Positions 15,751 to 25,713 of a stretch of 64,000 nucleotides of DNA are shown here, piece by piece. The stretch comes from Fimbriimonas sp. (GTDB taxonomy: Bacteria > Armatimonadota > Fimbriimonadia > Fimbriimonadales > Fimbriimonadaceae). Each line of letters begins with the position of its first letter. Positions within the stretch are counted from its first letter, which is position 1. The DNA lies in contig JARXAE010000003.1 of NCBI GenBank assembly GCA_029866005.1, positions 124,001-188,000 of the forward strand, given 5' to 3'. Below the pieces are notes generated by a model. That model saw nothing but the letters and a program-made list of their open reading frames with translations, had not been told where the DNA came from and searched no databases. Position numbers and translations under genes: made by a program.

Positions 15751-16718
15751 TTAATGAATTCCTGTGTTGCGTCGCGGGCTCCGGCTGGTGAGCCGGCAAA
15801 GTCGTATCCGTTGAGGGCTAGCCACGTCTGCAACTGGCCGTGAATATCTGTTGGCAGCACCACTGTGCGACTTGTAGAAGGTACCCCTTTGAATCCGGAG
15901 TTCGTTGAGCGAAGCTCCACTGACAAACTGGCACCGTCCCGGAATGGTAGCCTTTTCGCGCCCTGAGGCACCAGTCTCTCGTTGAGGACGTCGGTCAGAG
16001 TATTCACCTGCTGCCTCGCCTCGCGCTCGGCTCGTTGGTTGATTTCTTTGCGTTTTGCCTCCACTCGCGCATTCATCTGCTCCTCGCGATTTTGGATTGC
16101 TGTGCGAGTTTGCCCATCAACCGTCGCAATCTCAAGTTCATATTGCTTGTCGAGTTGAGCAATTTGTCGCTGGAACTCGCGTATGCGTTCGACTCGCGAT
16201 TGAATGGCTGGCTCAGATTCCGGGTCAACTTTGACCAGTTGTTCCGGATTGGGAAACTCAGTGAGAACCGTCAGGCTCACCAAGAGTGGACCTCGCTGCT
16301 TGGCGTAGCGTTCAAAAATGGGGCGAATCTTCTCACGATAAGCTTTCCATTCCTCTTGGGCAGCTGGCGCGAGGTCCGCGTACTCCATTTCGAAGAACTC
16401 GTCAATCTCAGCTTGGTAGTACTGCTTCAACCTTTCAGATATTGCGGTTCTTGCGACCGCAGATTCCGCTTCCAAGAGATCACGAATCGCCTTGGCAGAA
16501 TGGGCTGTATCGACTGCTACCAATCGTTCTGGCAACGCTGGAATACTAACTGCTTTGCGAACGCCAGGTGCCCCGAGGGAGGATGGTACTTCAAGTGTTT
16601 GAAGGGGCTCAGCAACCTGTCTTGAGACCAGATTGAGGTCAACGTAAACGATTGGAGCAGATTGTTGGCATCCAATAAGGCTGGCGACGAGCCCGATTGA
16701 GATGCCGTGACGCTTCAT
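15720..16718 (-). CDS. Coiled-coil lipoprotein in the outer-membrane operon
   Basis: The N-terminus MKRHGISIGLVASLIGC is a lipoprotein signal with lipobox Cys17. The mature part is rich in charged helix (residues 60-130 and 170-250, for example RVERIREFQRQIAQLDKQYELEIATVDGQTRTAIQNREEQMNARVEAKRKEINQRAEREARQQ), predicted to form a long coiled coil, with a beta-rich C-terminal part. Helical prongs and an operon place beside two Skp-like genes suggest a lipid-anchored relative of the Skp/OmpH chaperone. That is inference, and no exact family is recognised. It overlaps lpxD by 31 nt. Confidence 0.65.
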   Translation of the reverse strand: MKRHGISIGLVASLIGCQQSAPIVYVDLNLVSRQVAEPLQTLEVPSSLGAPGVRKAVSIPALPERLVAVDTAHSAKAIRDLLEAESAVARTAISERLKQYYQAEIDEFFEMEYADLAPAAQEEWKAYREKIRPIFERYAKQRGPLLVSLTVLTEFPNPEQLVKVDPESEPAIQSRVERIREFQRQIAQLDKQYELEIATVDGQTRTAIQNREEQMNARVEAKRKEINQRAEREARQQVNTLTDVLNERLVPQGAKRLPFRDGASLSVELRSTNSGFKGVPSTSRTVVLPTDIHGQLQTWLALNGYDFAGSPAGARDATQEFIKWRAGLTSKR

Positions 16719-16720
16719 AT

Positions 16721-17359
16721 CTACTTCTTAGCGTTCATCGCGGCGAGAGACAGATCGGTGATATCGTTTGCCCCGAAAACAGCTACCGAGCCCTCGATCA
16801 CCATGGTGTAACCATCTTTTGCGGCGACCTCGGCGGCGGCGGCTTTGGCTTTCTGGTAATTCTGCTCCCGGCTGGACGCAACCCAGTTCTGGACTTCGTC
16901 GCTAAACTCGCGCAGCCAGCGGGTGGACGTCTCGTTCATAGTTTGAGACCGCCGAGAATACTCCTCAACAAGGGTGCGCTCTTCAGGGGTGTAATTAGGT
17001 TTCGTTGCCAGTTCAGCGGACCGCTTGCTCGTCGCAATAATGTCGGCCTTGAGTCGCTCTAGTTCAGCTTCTTCAGGCTTTGTTTTCTCTTTCAAGAGCA
17101 TGAGCTCGCGAAGGCGATTGGCCTGCTCAATGGTAAGAATTCGGTACTGGTCGATGAACTCAAGAAGCCCTTCTCGTGCTGCCTTCATCTCTTCGAACGA
17201 TTTCTTACCTGACTTGCCGGCGTCGCTTTTGTCAATGACTGCATTCAGATCGACAACACCTAGCTTGAGCGAAGGAGTCTGGAACCCGGAACCAAGCATG
17301 ATGCCTGCGAGTCCCGCCGCAACTATCCATCCCGACCAGGCCAACTTTTCGCGTTTCAT
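16721..17359 (-). CDS. Skp/OmpH-like periplasmic chaperone, copy 2
   Basis: A 212-residue exported protein. After a signal or anchor helix (SGWIVAAGLAGIMLGSGFQ) comes the OmpH opening KLGVVDLNAVIDKSDAGKSGKKSFEEM, then a charged helical hairpin typical of Skp tentacles, and the closing strand YTMVIEGSVAVFGANDITDLSLAAMNAKK. Skp proteins hold unfolded outer-membrane proteins on the way to BamA. It is adjacent, with no gap, to another Skp-like gene and 2 nt before the coiled-coil lipoprotein gene. Confidence 0.8.
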   Translation of the reverse strand: MKREKLAWSGWIVAAGLAGIMLGSGFQTPSLKLGVVDLNAVIDKSDAGKSGKKSFEEMKAAREGLLEFIDQYRILTIEQANRLRELMLLKEKTKPEEAELERLKADIIATSKRSAELATKPNYTPEERTLVEEYSRRSQTMNETSTRWLREFSDEVQNWVASSREQNYQKAKAAAAEVAAKDGYTMVIEGSVAVFGANDITDLSLAAMNAKK

Positions 17360-18007
17360 TTAGCCCTTCTTAGTGGCAATCTTAGCCGCAGCATCCGTGA
17401 CATCGTTAGCAGCAAAGGGAGCCACATTCTTGTCAAAAATGACACCGTAACCGTCCTTCTTTCCGATCTCCATAATTGCCGCTTGGTAGGCATCTTGGAG
17501 TGAGCTCAAGTGCTTTTGGCGCAGCTCCTTCATGTCGTTCTGGGTGTCCTCAACAAGTTTCTTGCCGTACTCACCCATTTCTGCCTGCCGATTGCGGTAC
17601 TCATCGAGGAGCTTCAAGTCGGCATCGGTGGGATTTGCCTTGACTTGGAGGTCATTGAACTTTTTCTTTGCATCAGCTGCGGTGATCTTTACTTTTTCGA
17701 GTTCCGCTTTCTCGGCATCGGTTTTTGTCGCCTTGAGCGTGAGGGTCCAGAACTTCTCTGCTTCCTCCTTCTTCATAACGCGATTTTGGCTGAGATACTG
17801 GAGAGCGTTTTCCCGCTCGTTGAAGTAGTTCTTCTCCTCTTCACGGTAGTTGCGAGACGTTTCGACGGCTTCCATCACCTTAATGGCATCAACGACGCCG
17901 GTCTTTGCGCTCGCGCCCTGAAAACCGGAGCCGAGAAGGACGACCACCATACCAAGAGCGACCACCGAAGTTCCGCTGAGAAAGCCTGTGAGATACGATT
18001 TATTCAT
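17360..18007 (-). CDS. Skp/OmpH-like periplasmic chaperone, copy 1
   Basis: A 215-residue paralog of the next gene. It shares the signal-region ending LLGSGFQ, the opening KTGVVDAIKVMEAVETSRNYREEEKNYFNERENALQYL, and the closing strand GYGVIFDKNVAPFAANDVTDAAAKIATKKG. The middle is a long charged helical hairpin. It lies 23 nt after bamA in the same operon, the usual place for skp. Two copies suggest a hetero-oligomer or different client sets. Confidence 0.85.
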   Translation of the reverse strand: MNKSYLTGFLSGTSVVALGMVVVLLGSGFQGASAKTGVVDAIKVMEAVETSRNYREEEKNYFNERENALQYLSQNRVMKKEEAEKFWTLTLKATKTDAEKAELEKVKITAADAKKKFNDLQVKANPTDADLKLLDEYRNRQAEMGEYGKKLVEDTQNDMKELRQKHLSSLQDAYQAAIMEIGKKDGYGVIFDKNVAPFAANDVTDAAAKIATKKG

Positions 18008-18030
18008 TGTTTCTAGTTTGTCCTTAGGTC

Positions 18031-19875
18031 TTAGAAGTTAGTTCCGATCATGAAGTGAGGTCGACTGCCGCCTTCGTTGTTGAATGCAAAATCGAGACGG
18101 ATCGGACCCAGTGGCGTTCGAAGCCGCAAGCCAATTCCGTATCCCATCTTGAGAGAAAACGAATTACTTTGGACGAAGTCGCTACCCGCTCCTGAGCCAT
18201 AGCCGCCCCAAGCCGATCCAATATCAAAGAATGTGACGAGTGAGAACTGCTCTTGGAGCGGTTTTCTCCACTCCATACTGGCCATGAGTAGATTTTTTCC
18301 CCAGAAGCGATCCTCAATGTAGCCTCGGATCGAGTCGTTTCCGCCAGCGAAGTACTGTTCGAAGAAAGGGATGACACCTTGGACGGTTCCACCTCGGAGT
18401 CGGAACGCAAAGACTTCGCGAGAGACATCGTCGGCAGTTCTCCGCTTCTTATTTGGTGTGTAGTACGATCTGTAATCAAAGCCAAGACGAACGAATCCAA
18501 ATCGTCCTTCCGGATTATCACCGGTGATATTGGTGCTGATCGGGCGAATTGTCGAGAATCCTGGTTCAAGATCGAGCCGTAGGAAGGTGCCCTTCGCGGG
18601 GTCGAAGTCAAGGTCTCTCGTGTTGTTAATGCTGGAGAATCCGAGGACACCAACTTCGCCATCTTGCTGGATAAAGTTGTTCACGTTTCCACTTGATGGG
18701 TCGAACGGAGGAACATTGACTCGCTCAAATCGGGAAGAGATTGTATAGCTCTTCTTGTCGTTGATTGGCTTCGTGAAGCCCATTGAGCCGCCGGTGCGTC
18801 GCTCACTGTACTGATTGGCGTTGTTTAGATTTCCGCCTCCAAAGGCGTTATTTATAAACCTGAACTGGACCCGGTCGTAGATTGAGGCTCGGAAAGTCGA
18901 ATCGTTTGCATCTGCAAACGGGTTTGCGTAGTCCAAGCTGATACTCCCGCCTGTTCCCTGAACTGTCGCCTGGGTGTAATTGAAGGCTACGTTTTGTCCA
19001 GATCCGTTGAAGTTTGAATCTGAATAACTGATGGTTCCGGCAAGGGAGTTTTGCGGGTTGAGAACCACGCCTGCGTTGAACATGCCCGTTCGCCCGTCAT
19101 TGAGCTTCATCCGAAGATCGACCAAGCCAGTCTCCATTGCAGAGAACGAGACCGGAGAGGGGCTGACGCCCTCAAACCACTGGGTGTTGATCACTCGCAG
19201 TGCATCTTTTTCCCATTGGAATCGACTGTACGGCTGACCTGGTTTGGACTTGATCAGTCGGTTAAAGACTTTATCCTTCGTGGCGGTAAACCCCTCGATG
19301 GTAATGGAGTTGATGACTGCTTCCTTGATTTTCAGAATCCAGGTTCCCGGACTATATGGATCCGGGTCCAGAGTTTCAACTCGACCGAAGTAGCCCTGAT
19401 CGTCGTAGAGCCGGTTGATTGCATCGGTCGAGGGTTTCAGTTCGCTCAGGTTGAGGGGACGTAAGTCTTCCTCCTTTGCTCCCGGAGCCGGCTTGAACTG
19501 AATAAGCTTCAGAATGTCTTCCGTTTTGATGGCTGAGTTACCGACAACGGCGATTTCACGAACGACTTCATTTTCGTCGACATCGTAGGTCAGTTGCCAC
19601 GTGTTGTCTTGGAGAAGAGTCTTGTTATAGGACACCTTTCGGAACCAGCCCATCTCGTAGACCCTGGTGCGATCTTCCTCAATCGCCTTGAGGTTCAAAA
19701 TCTGCCCCTCTCGGACCTGCAAAAGAGCCTTGATAACAGCTGGCGAAATCTTCTTCGTGCCACGGATGGAGATTTCCTTGATGATGCCAACATCCTGGGC
19801 GATAGCTGCCGCCATGACCCCCATGGCCAGCACTCCCACCGCGACGCTGCGAAAAACTCCCCTCACTCCACCCAT
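18031..19875 (-). CDS. bamA: Outer-membrane protein assembly factor BamA
   Basis: Inserts beta-barrel proteins into the outer membrane. The signal peptide (1-26) is followed by about three POTRA domains (27-100, 100-190 and 190-265: IKEISIRGTKKISPAVIKALL, VREIAVVGNSAIKTEDILKLI, INSITIEGFTATKDKVFNRLI). E. coli BamA has five. The 16-strand barrel fills the rest and includes the loop motif NDSIRGY and the terminal beta signal ending in Phe (FMIGTNF). At 614 residues it is short because POTRAs are missing. It lies 13 nt after tamB and 23 nt before skp. Confidence 0.93.
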   Translation of the reverse strand: MGGVRGVFRSVAVGVLAMGVMAAAIAQDVGIIKEISIRGTKKISPAVIKALLQVREGQILNLKAIEEDRTRVYEMGWFRKVSYNKTLLQDNTWQLTYDVDENEVVREIAVVGNSAIKTEDILKLIQFKPAPGAKEEDLRPLNLSELKPSTDAINRLYDDQGYFGRVETLDPDPYSPGTWILKIKEAVINSITIEGFTATKDKVFNRLIKSKPGQPYSRFQWEKDALRVINTQWFEGVSPSPVSFSAMETGLVDLRMKLNDGRTGMFNAGVVLNPQNSLAGTISYSDSNFNGSGQNVAFNYTQATVQGTGGSISLDYANPFADANDSTFRASIYDRVQFRFINNAFGGGNLNNANQYSERRTGGSMGFTKPINDKKSYTISSRFERVNVPPFDPSSGNVNNFIQQDGEVGVLGFSSINNTRDLDFDPAKGTFLRLDLEPGFSTIRPISTNITGDNPEGRFGFVRLGFDYRSYYTPNKKRRTADDVSREVFAFRLRGGTVQGVIPFFEQYFAGGNDSIRGYIEDRFWGKNLLMASMEWRKPLQEQFSLVTFFDIGSAWGGYGSGAGSDFVQSNSFSLKMGYGIGLRLRTPLGPIRLDFAFNNEGGSRPHFMIGTNF

Positions 19876-19888
19876 AAATGTACCTGTG

Positions 19889-22800
19889 CTATTTACGTGG
19901 GACGCCTAAAGTGAACGAACGATACGCCGGTTTTGAAGTTCGGACTCGTTGACTGAAGTCTGCGGAGAGTTTGTAGGGGCGAATCTGGTCCGTTCCAAGC
20001 GAGAATGATAGGTTCCGAATCGACTCTGGTCCCGACCTTGGGCGATAAGCGAGCCGGAAGTCGTAGGCAATGATTTGGCCCGGAAGTGGCGTGGCAAGCT
20101 GTCTCCTTCCTTGTAAAAAGAAGCCACTCCCCAAGGATTTAGCGGCCGAAATCGAGGCCTGCTCATAGGCATTGTAATCAACGTTGACGTACTCGAAGCC
20201 AAAGTTTTGGGCCAGCCGGTTGGTAAGACCACCTAGGAAATTGGGAAGCGCGTAGCTCGTCAGAGCATTCCGGAAGTCTTCTTCGATTTGACTGTTGGAG
20301 CCGGGTTGAGTAACGCTGTTAATGAGGTCAAGACGTCCGAGCATTCCCATGATCTGGACATCGCTTAGGTCGGCAGGGCGGTTGGGAAACGTATAGACAA
20401 GCCTCCCTTGGTTTTGCTCGCCTGGTCGCGTGAATGCGTCGCTATCGCTTCCACCTTTGCCCAGCATGTCCCCATCAACCTTGATCGTTAGATCGTAGCG
20501 CTCTGGTGTCACCGCGTTTTTGAGGACCGTTAGGCTTGTCTCACCGGTAAGATTTGCGATCAACTTGGCTTTCGCATCTGCTCTGTCTGCACGATAACTA
20601 AATGCAAGCGTGCCATCAGCAAGGAGTTTCACCCTTGCTCCTGGAAGTGCGAGTTGACCACTTTCTACAACAAGAGTTGCATCTGCTGATAGATTACTTA
20701 GCTTGCCTTTTAGGGTTCCAGCTCCAGAAAGGCGCATCTCCGCAGCTGAAGATTTGATCGAAGCGACATCGGCAATGCGGTAAGAAAGATCAAAACTCGG
20801 GTCAATAGTCAACCGGTCGTCGCCACCGGATGTGGGCAGAAGAGTTGGGATGATGCTTGCAACTTGGCTGGCAACGATTTCACCACTAATCTTGGGGGAC
20901 CCTAGGTTTCCAGTCACCGAGATAGGTTTGGGGGTTTCAATCGTTGCGTTGAAATAGCTTGCATCCGGGAAGATTTGTGCAAGTCTCAACCCTATAATAT
21001 TAACGAATCCATCCTCGATGACCTGATCCAGCACCGACTTGGAAAGATCGGCTAGGCTAACGGAAGCTCCAAAAGAAACGGATCCCTTGTCGCTGGTACT
21101 CACTCCAGTTGATCCTTTCAGCCTTCCCAGCAACCCGCGAGAATCTCGTTCAAATCCGAGTTCAACCAGGGTGTCTTTGAGTCCCACTTGGATGGGTCCC
21201 CCAATCATCGGACTGATCGCAGTGGACTGAGCTTGATCGATGGCAAGCCGAAGCGCACCGCTTGCTTCTGGCTTTTCGAGCGTCCCTCCAAACTTGTAAC
21301 CACCGGAAATTCGGGCGCCTTTCTCGCCAAGTTTGAGATCTTGTGCATTGGCCAAGAAATCGGCAAGACTTCGCTCCCCTACCAACGAAAACTCACCTGA
21401 GATCGACTGCGATTGTTGATCCGAGTCACCGAGAGCGACGGGTAATGACGTTTTGAAGAGTGCTTCGAGCGACTTGAACGTGAGAGTGGATTCTTGGGTG
21501 AGATCGACTAAGTCGCTTCCTTTTCGAGGCACTGCCGTTAGTTTAGTCTTCGCTCGAAGGCGCTCGCCCGAGAGGGGTCCAGTGTCTTTTCCACTCAACA
21601 GGGAGGACTCGACGTCGGCAGTCAGGGCGGGATCATCCGGGGTTCCGGACAGTCTTAAATCGGCAAAGTCGATCCTGACGGACGACTTCGCCAAGAAGTC
21701 TTGAGTGCTGGAGAGCTTCGCGGTACTATCAGCCCCAAGAAGCGGAGCAAACTTACTGACGGGGAATCCAAACAACTCCAAACGTCCTTGAACCTCTGAC
21801 TTCGAAATTCCGGCTGAAAACCGAGCGGTACCTTCAGAGATTCCCTGTTTTTCGGTGAGCTTGATCGTTCCGAATGGCAGACTGATTTTAGTTAACTTCG
21901 GACCGAGAATCGAGCCCTCTGTGACCTGCCAACCTTCAGAAGAGTAGACGCCCTTCATGGCCACCGTGCCGAGACTTTGGTCGGCGAGCATCAAGTTTCC
22001 GACTTCAAAGTCTCCAAGCGAAACAACAGGATCTTCGGAGGTGCCCCCCAGAACAGCAGATAATCCCATCTTGCCTTTGAGCAAGTCGAGCCTCTCGTAC
22101 ACACCTGGAAACTTGCGAAGCTTTGATTCGCCCGCGAGGATCATTTCACGAATTGGGACGTTGTAAGCAATGAGCTCACCGTTGAGCTTTTTCGTCGATT
22201 TGTTGTAACTTGCCCCGGTTAGTTGGAAGTAGTCATCAAGGGACCCGAGTATCGCATCAACCCGATATGATTCGCCATCGAACCCAAACTTCCAGTCCCC
22301 AGCACCAATCGTCGCCTGGTTGAGCTTCACAGCGTCGATAAGTCCGCTCGCATCGATCGATTCAATTTTGGAGTTACGGACTGCTAAATTGAACTCTGCG
22401 CCTGTGGTGCCACGAACGTCAAGATCCTCACCCAAGAAGTCTGATTTTCCGTCGCCAATCTGTCGGTTCACAATCTGTCGAATCTCGGTGAAGGAGAGCT
22501 TCTTTGCTTTGCCTGTAATCGTGCCGGCTTTGGTCTTGGTATCGTAGCTCAGTGCCCCATCGAAAAGGTCTCCATCTGCGACTTGGGCAACTAATCCAGA
22601 GAGATTGAGTTTGTTACCGTCCAAAGAAACTTTCCCTGAAAGGTTTGTGAGCTTGGCGTTAGCAGCTAACAGTGTCGGGGATTCCGCGAGTCCACTGATT
22701 TTTGGGTTTGTCAGTGTGCCTCCAATCACGACGTCTTTGAGGTCGATAACGCCTGCCACCGGACCCTCATAGAAGTCTGAGATCGTTAATCCAGAGGCTG

Positions 22801-24658
22801 TTAGCTCTCCAGAGAGTGCTTGAGACTTAAACGTTAAGCCCAACGCACCGGAGACTTGGCCCGCGCCCTTCACGCCGAGAACGTGGGTGAGGTTGGCTCC
22901 ATTTTGGTCAACAGAGACCTCCGCAGTAACTGCGGTGACTGAATCGTTGTACTCCCCGTAACCCAGACCGATCGCTTGAACGAGACCCGTGAATTGTGGC
23001 TTTCCAAGCAAACCCTGCAGTCGGCCCTTCACATCTGCTTCGCCGGTCAATTCGGGCAAGAACTGAGACAGGACCAGTCCAGAACCCTCAAGGTCCACAC
23101 TCAGACCATTCTTGAGATCGATCGTTCCGGTGGCAACGATGCTGCCATTACGACCTTCGCTCGTCGCACGATTAACACGGATCGTACGACCATCGAAGCT
23201 ACCCCGAACCTCTGTGTTGTCGAACTGCAACGTTCGGCCATCCACTGCCAGCCTTGCATTCAACTTCGAGGCGAACTGCAGTTCGTACTTTGCCCCGACG
23301 CCAGATCCGATAATGCTAATAGATCCGGTTGTTCCCTTGAGCTCCGGCGGTGCGTATGTCCCAAAATCGGTGGCGAATGCTCGGTCTGAATTGGCTGCGA
23401 CCTGCCACTTGGAAGACCCAAACTTGTAGGTTGCAACCCCCTCGGTCTTGGTCTTTCCGAGGGCAACCTCGTTCCAAACTGCAGTCAATCCTTCTTTGTC
23501 TAGGTCCACTTTAGCCGCAGCTGACGGCAATTTGAGTCCAGCCGCGACGACGCCAGAAGCGTTCAGAGATCCGCGAAAATCGACTGCGTCGCTCCCAAAT
23601 CCGAAGCGACCACTCGCCTGCGCGTTGCCAAAGCTGAGCCCTTTTGGCAGTGACACCCCATATTTAGTAAGCAGTGCCGGGGTGACCCCACGGGCATCGG
23701 CATATCCATCGAGAACCACCCCTTTGGACCAGTCTGTAAATCCACGGAGTATTGCAGTGCTGGTGCCTTCTGTCAGTTGCCCAACAAATCTAACATCCTT
23801 CTCCGAGAGAGACGCCTGTATCCGCGCTTTCGACGCCGTGTAACGATCCCAACCCAGGTCCGTAAGGTCCCCGGTCAAGCTGGCTTGGTATGTCGAGTCC
23901 GTCTTCGGCGGAATCATTACTTGGAATGTTCCGCGCACCTTTCCCGCACCGATTTTGAGCTTTTGTAGATCGAACCAAGTCTTCTTTTCTGGACCCAGGA
24001 GGAGCCGAGTTCGTAGTTTGCCAGGATCAAGTTCCAGATTTTTGCCTTCAAGCGCAATGCCACGAATCGTCTTTGTTACTTGAAGGTCGGTAGATCCGAG
24101 TCCGACCAAGTTCGCATTCAAAGAGGCGTAAAGATTGTCCCCCAGCCCACTGATTCGCCCCGAAGCGATGTAGAGCTGGTTGGCCGGATTTCCGACTGCA
24201 GCTTCATCTAAGAGGTTGATTCGGCCTCGAAGGAGTTCAACTGAGTAGGCCGTCGCTCCTGGCTCATCAGTAGGTTTCGGAAGGTAACTCTGAAGGTCAA
24301 TTTTTCCGTCAGGCTTTCTTCGAATCCAGACTTGCGCGTCTTGCAAGATGACTTTGGGGGCGAGCCGCTGATCTAACCGGAGTCCCGTGACCAGGATCCT
24401 CGGAAGACGAGCGATGAGCTTGCCGTCAGGGTGCCGAATCTCCAGACTTTGGGCGCTCAGGTTTCCTCGAAGAGGATCGAAGCTGTAATTCTGACATTGA
24501 AGGTTCACCAGACCGGCGTCGGTTTGGTAGTCAATTTTGAACCCAGTACTCGGCGAGAAAACCTCCTGAAGACAATCCCAGAAGTAGAGTCCGCCAACGA
24601 CCCCAACTCCTGCGATGGGAGCATACATCGCGACAAACCTGAGGGGGAAACTAGCCAT
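19889..24658 (-). CDS. tamB: TamB-family translocation/AsmA-like protein (DUF490)
   Basis: A 1589-residue inner-membrane-anchored periplasmic bridge. A single N-terminal helix (FVAMYAPIAGVGVVGGLYF) is followed by an AsmA-like start (FDPLRGNLSAQSLEIRHPDGKLIARLPRILV) and then a very long run of repeated beta strands, consistent with the hydrophobic groove of TamB proteins. These help outer-membrane protein assembly and carry phospholipid to the outer membrane. The C-terminal 350 residues hold the DUF490 part (YDLTIKVDGDML, PNRPADLSDVQIMGMLGRL). It lies immediately upstream of bamA; no separate TamA is present, so BamA may be its partner. Confidence 0.9.
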   Translation of the reverse strand: MASFPLRFVAMYAPIAGVGVVGGLYFWDCLQEVFSPSTGFKIDYQTDAGLVNLQCQNYSFDPLRGNLSAQSLEIRHPDGKLIARLPRILVTGLRLDQRLAPKVILQDAQVWIRRKPDGKIDLQSYLPKPTDEPGATAYSVELLRGRINLLDEAAVGNPANQLYIASGRISGLGDNLYASLNANLVGLGSTDLQVTKTIRGIALEGKNLELDPGKLRTRLLLGPEKKTWFDLQKLKIGAGKVRGTFQVMIPPKTDSTYQASLTGDLTDLGWDRYTASKARIQASLSEKDVRFVGQLTEGTSTAILRGFTDWSKGVVLDGYADARGVTPALLTKYGVSLPKGLSFGNAQASGRFGFGSDAVDFRGSLNASGVVAAGLKLPSAAAKVDLDKEGLTAVWNEVALGKTKTEGVATYKFGSSKWQVAANSDRAFATDFGTYAPPELKGTTGSISIIGSGVGAKYELQFASKLNARLAVDGRTLQFDNTEVRGSFDGRTIRVNRATSEGRNGSIVATGTIDLKNGLSVDLEGSGLVLSQFLPELTGEADVKGRLQGLLGKPQFTGLVQAIGLGYGEYNDSVTAVTAEVSVDQNGANLTHVLGVKGAGQVSGALGLTFKSQALSGELTASGLTISDFYEGPVAGVIDLKDVVIGGTLTNPKISGLAESPTLLAANAKLTNLSGKVSLDGNKLNLSGLVAQVADGDLFDGALSYDTKTKAGTITGKAKKLSFTEIRQIVNRQIGDGKSDFLGEDLDVRGTTGAEFNLAVRNSKIESIDASGLIDAVKLNQATIGAGDWKFGFDGESYRVDAILGSLDDYFQLTGASYNKSTKKLNGELIAYNVPIREMILAGESKLRKFPGVYERLDLLKGKMGLSAVLGGTSEDPVVSLGDFEVGNLMLADQSLGTVAMKGVYSSEGWQVTEGSILGPKLTKISLPFGTIKLTEKQGISEGTARFSAGISKSEVQGRLELFGFPVSKFAPLLGADSTAKLSSTQDFLAKSSVRIDFADLRLSGTPDDPALTADVESSLLSGKDTGPLSGERLRAKTKLTAVPRKGSDLVDLTQESTLTFKSLEALFKTSLPVALGDSDQQSQSISGEFSLVGERSLADFLANAQDLKLGEKGARISGGYKFGGTLEKPEASGALRLAIDQAQSTAISPMIGGPIQVGLKDTLVELGFERDSRGLLGRLKGSTGVSTSDKGSVSFGASVSLADLSKSVLDQVIEDGFVNIIGLRLAQIFPDASYFNATIETPKPISVTGNLGSPKISGEIVASQVASIIPTLLPTSGGDDRLTIDPSFDLSYRIADVASIKSSAAEMRLSGAGTLKGKLSNLSADATLVVESGQLALPGARVKLLADGTLAFSYRADRADAKAKLIANLTGETSLTVLKNAVTPERYDLTIKVDGDMLGKGGSDSDAFTRPGEQNQGRLVYTFPNRPADLSDVQIMGMLGRLDLINSVTQPGSNSQIEEDFRNALTSYALPNFLGGLTNRLAQNFGFEYVNVDYNAYEQASISAAKSLGSGFFLQGRRQLATPLPGQIIAYDFRLAYRPRSGPESIRNLSFSLGTDQIRPYKLSADFSQRVRTSKPAYRSFTLGVPRK

Positions 24659-24677
24659 CCTGGCCCTACGTGTAAGT

Positions 24678-25625
24678 TCAGACGTTTACGGTGTGGTTCT
24701 CGCTTTGCGCTTCCAGGTCGGCAAGGAACTTCGTCCTTTCGGCCTCGTCAAGCTGGCTAAGCCGATCGCCCATCACTTTCTTGCTGAATTCAATTGCATT
24801 GTACGACGAACGGATGAACGGACCGCTTGCGACAAACGCAAATCCCATGTCTTCGCCGATTTTCTCGTATTCCTTGAACTCGGTTGGATGAATGTATTCA
24901 ACAACCGGCAGGTGGCGCATTGTCGGGCGGAGATACTGACCGATGGTCACTGCATCCACTCCGATATCCCGAAGATCTTGGAGCGTCTGGACGACTTCCT
25001 CTTTGGTCTCGCCGAGGCCAAGCATGATTCCGCTCTTGGTGTAGATCGACGGATCGATTTCTTTTACTTGCTCGAGAACGCTCATGGTTCTGGCGTACTT
25101 TGCTTGAGGGCGAACGAGGGTGTGAAGCCGCTCGACAGTTTCAATGTTGTGATTGTAAATTTCCGGCTTCGCGTCGCAGACGTTGGTGATGCACTCTCGG
25201 TTCCCCTTAAAATCGGGAGTGAGAACCTCGACGATGCAGAGCGGGTTCACTTTGTGGAGCTCACGAATGGTGTGGGCGAATTGCATCGAACCTTGATCGG
25301 CGAGGTCGTCACGAGCGACGCTTGTGACAACGATATGCTTGAGCCCAAGGTCAGCGGCGATCTTGGCAACGTCAGCGGGTTCTTCTGGGTTTACGGTCAG
25401 GCCACGCCCGACCTTGATGGCACAGAATCCGCACGAGCGCGTGCAGGTGTCACCCAGGATCATAAACGTCGCGGTCTTCTTGCTCCAGCACTCAGGAAGG
25501 TTTGGGCATCGGGCAGACTCACAGACCGTGTGCAGATTCTTCTGCCGCATCATGCTCTCGACCTGACGAATCGTGTCTGGGCGAGGCATTCGGATGGTCA
25601 GCCATTCAGGCAACCGCTGGTTCAT
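24678..25625 (-). CDS. lipA: Lipoyl synthase
   Basis: A radical-SAM enzyme that inserts two sulfurs into octanoylated lipoyl domains. It has both cysteine sets: the auxiliary cluster Cys35, Cys40 and Cys46 (CESARCPNLPEC) and the SAM cluster Cys61, Cys65 and Cys68 (CTRSCGFC). Conserved ILGDTCTR, VTSVARDDLADQG and FVASGPFIRSSYNA follow. Its 315 residues are typical. It lies 19 nt upstream of tamB, so it may head the outer-membrane transcript. A TAGGTTCAA element occurs at 25644-25652 on the same strand, about 20 nt before the start. Confidence 0.96.
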   Translation of the reverse strand: MNQRLPEWLTIRMPRPDTIRQVESMMRQKNLHTVCESARCPNLPECWSKKTATFMILGDTCTRSCGFCAIKVGRGLTVNPEEPADVAKIAADLGLKHIVVTSVARDDLADQGSMQFAHTIRELHKVNPLCIVEVLTPDFKGNRECITNVCDAKPEIYNHNIETVERLHTLVRPQAKYARTMSVLEQVKEIDPSIYTKSGIMLGLGETKEEVVQTLQDLRDIGVDAVTIGQYLRPTMRHLPVVEYIHPTEFKEYEKIGEDMGFAFVASGPFIRSSYNAIEFSKKVMGDRLSQLDEAERTKFLADLEAQSENHTVNV

Positions 25626-25713
25626 ACCTCTAGTTTACGTCAATTGAACCTAAGAAGGCACAAACAATGTTTGCAACGGCGGTGCAATGCTGGTGTAGTT
25701 AGCATAGATCGGC

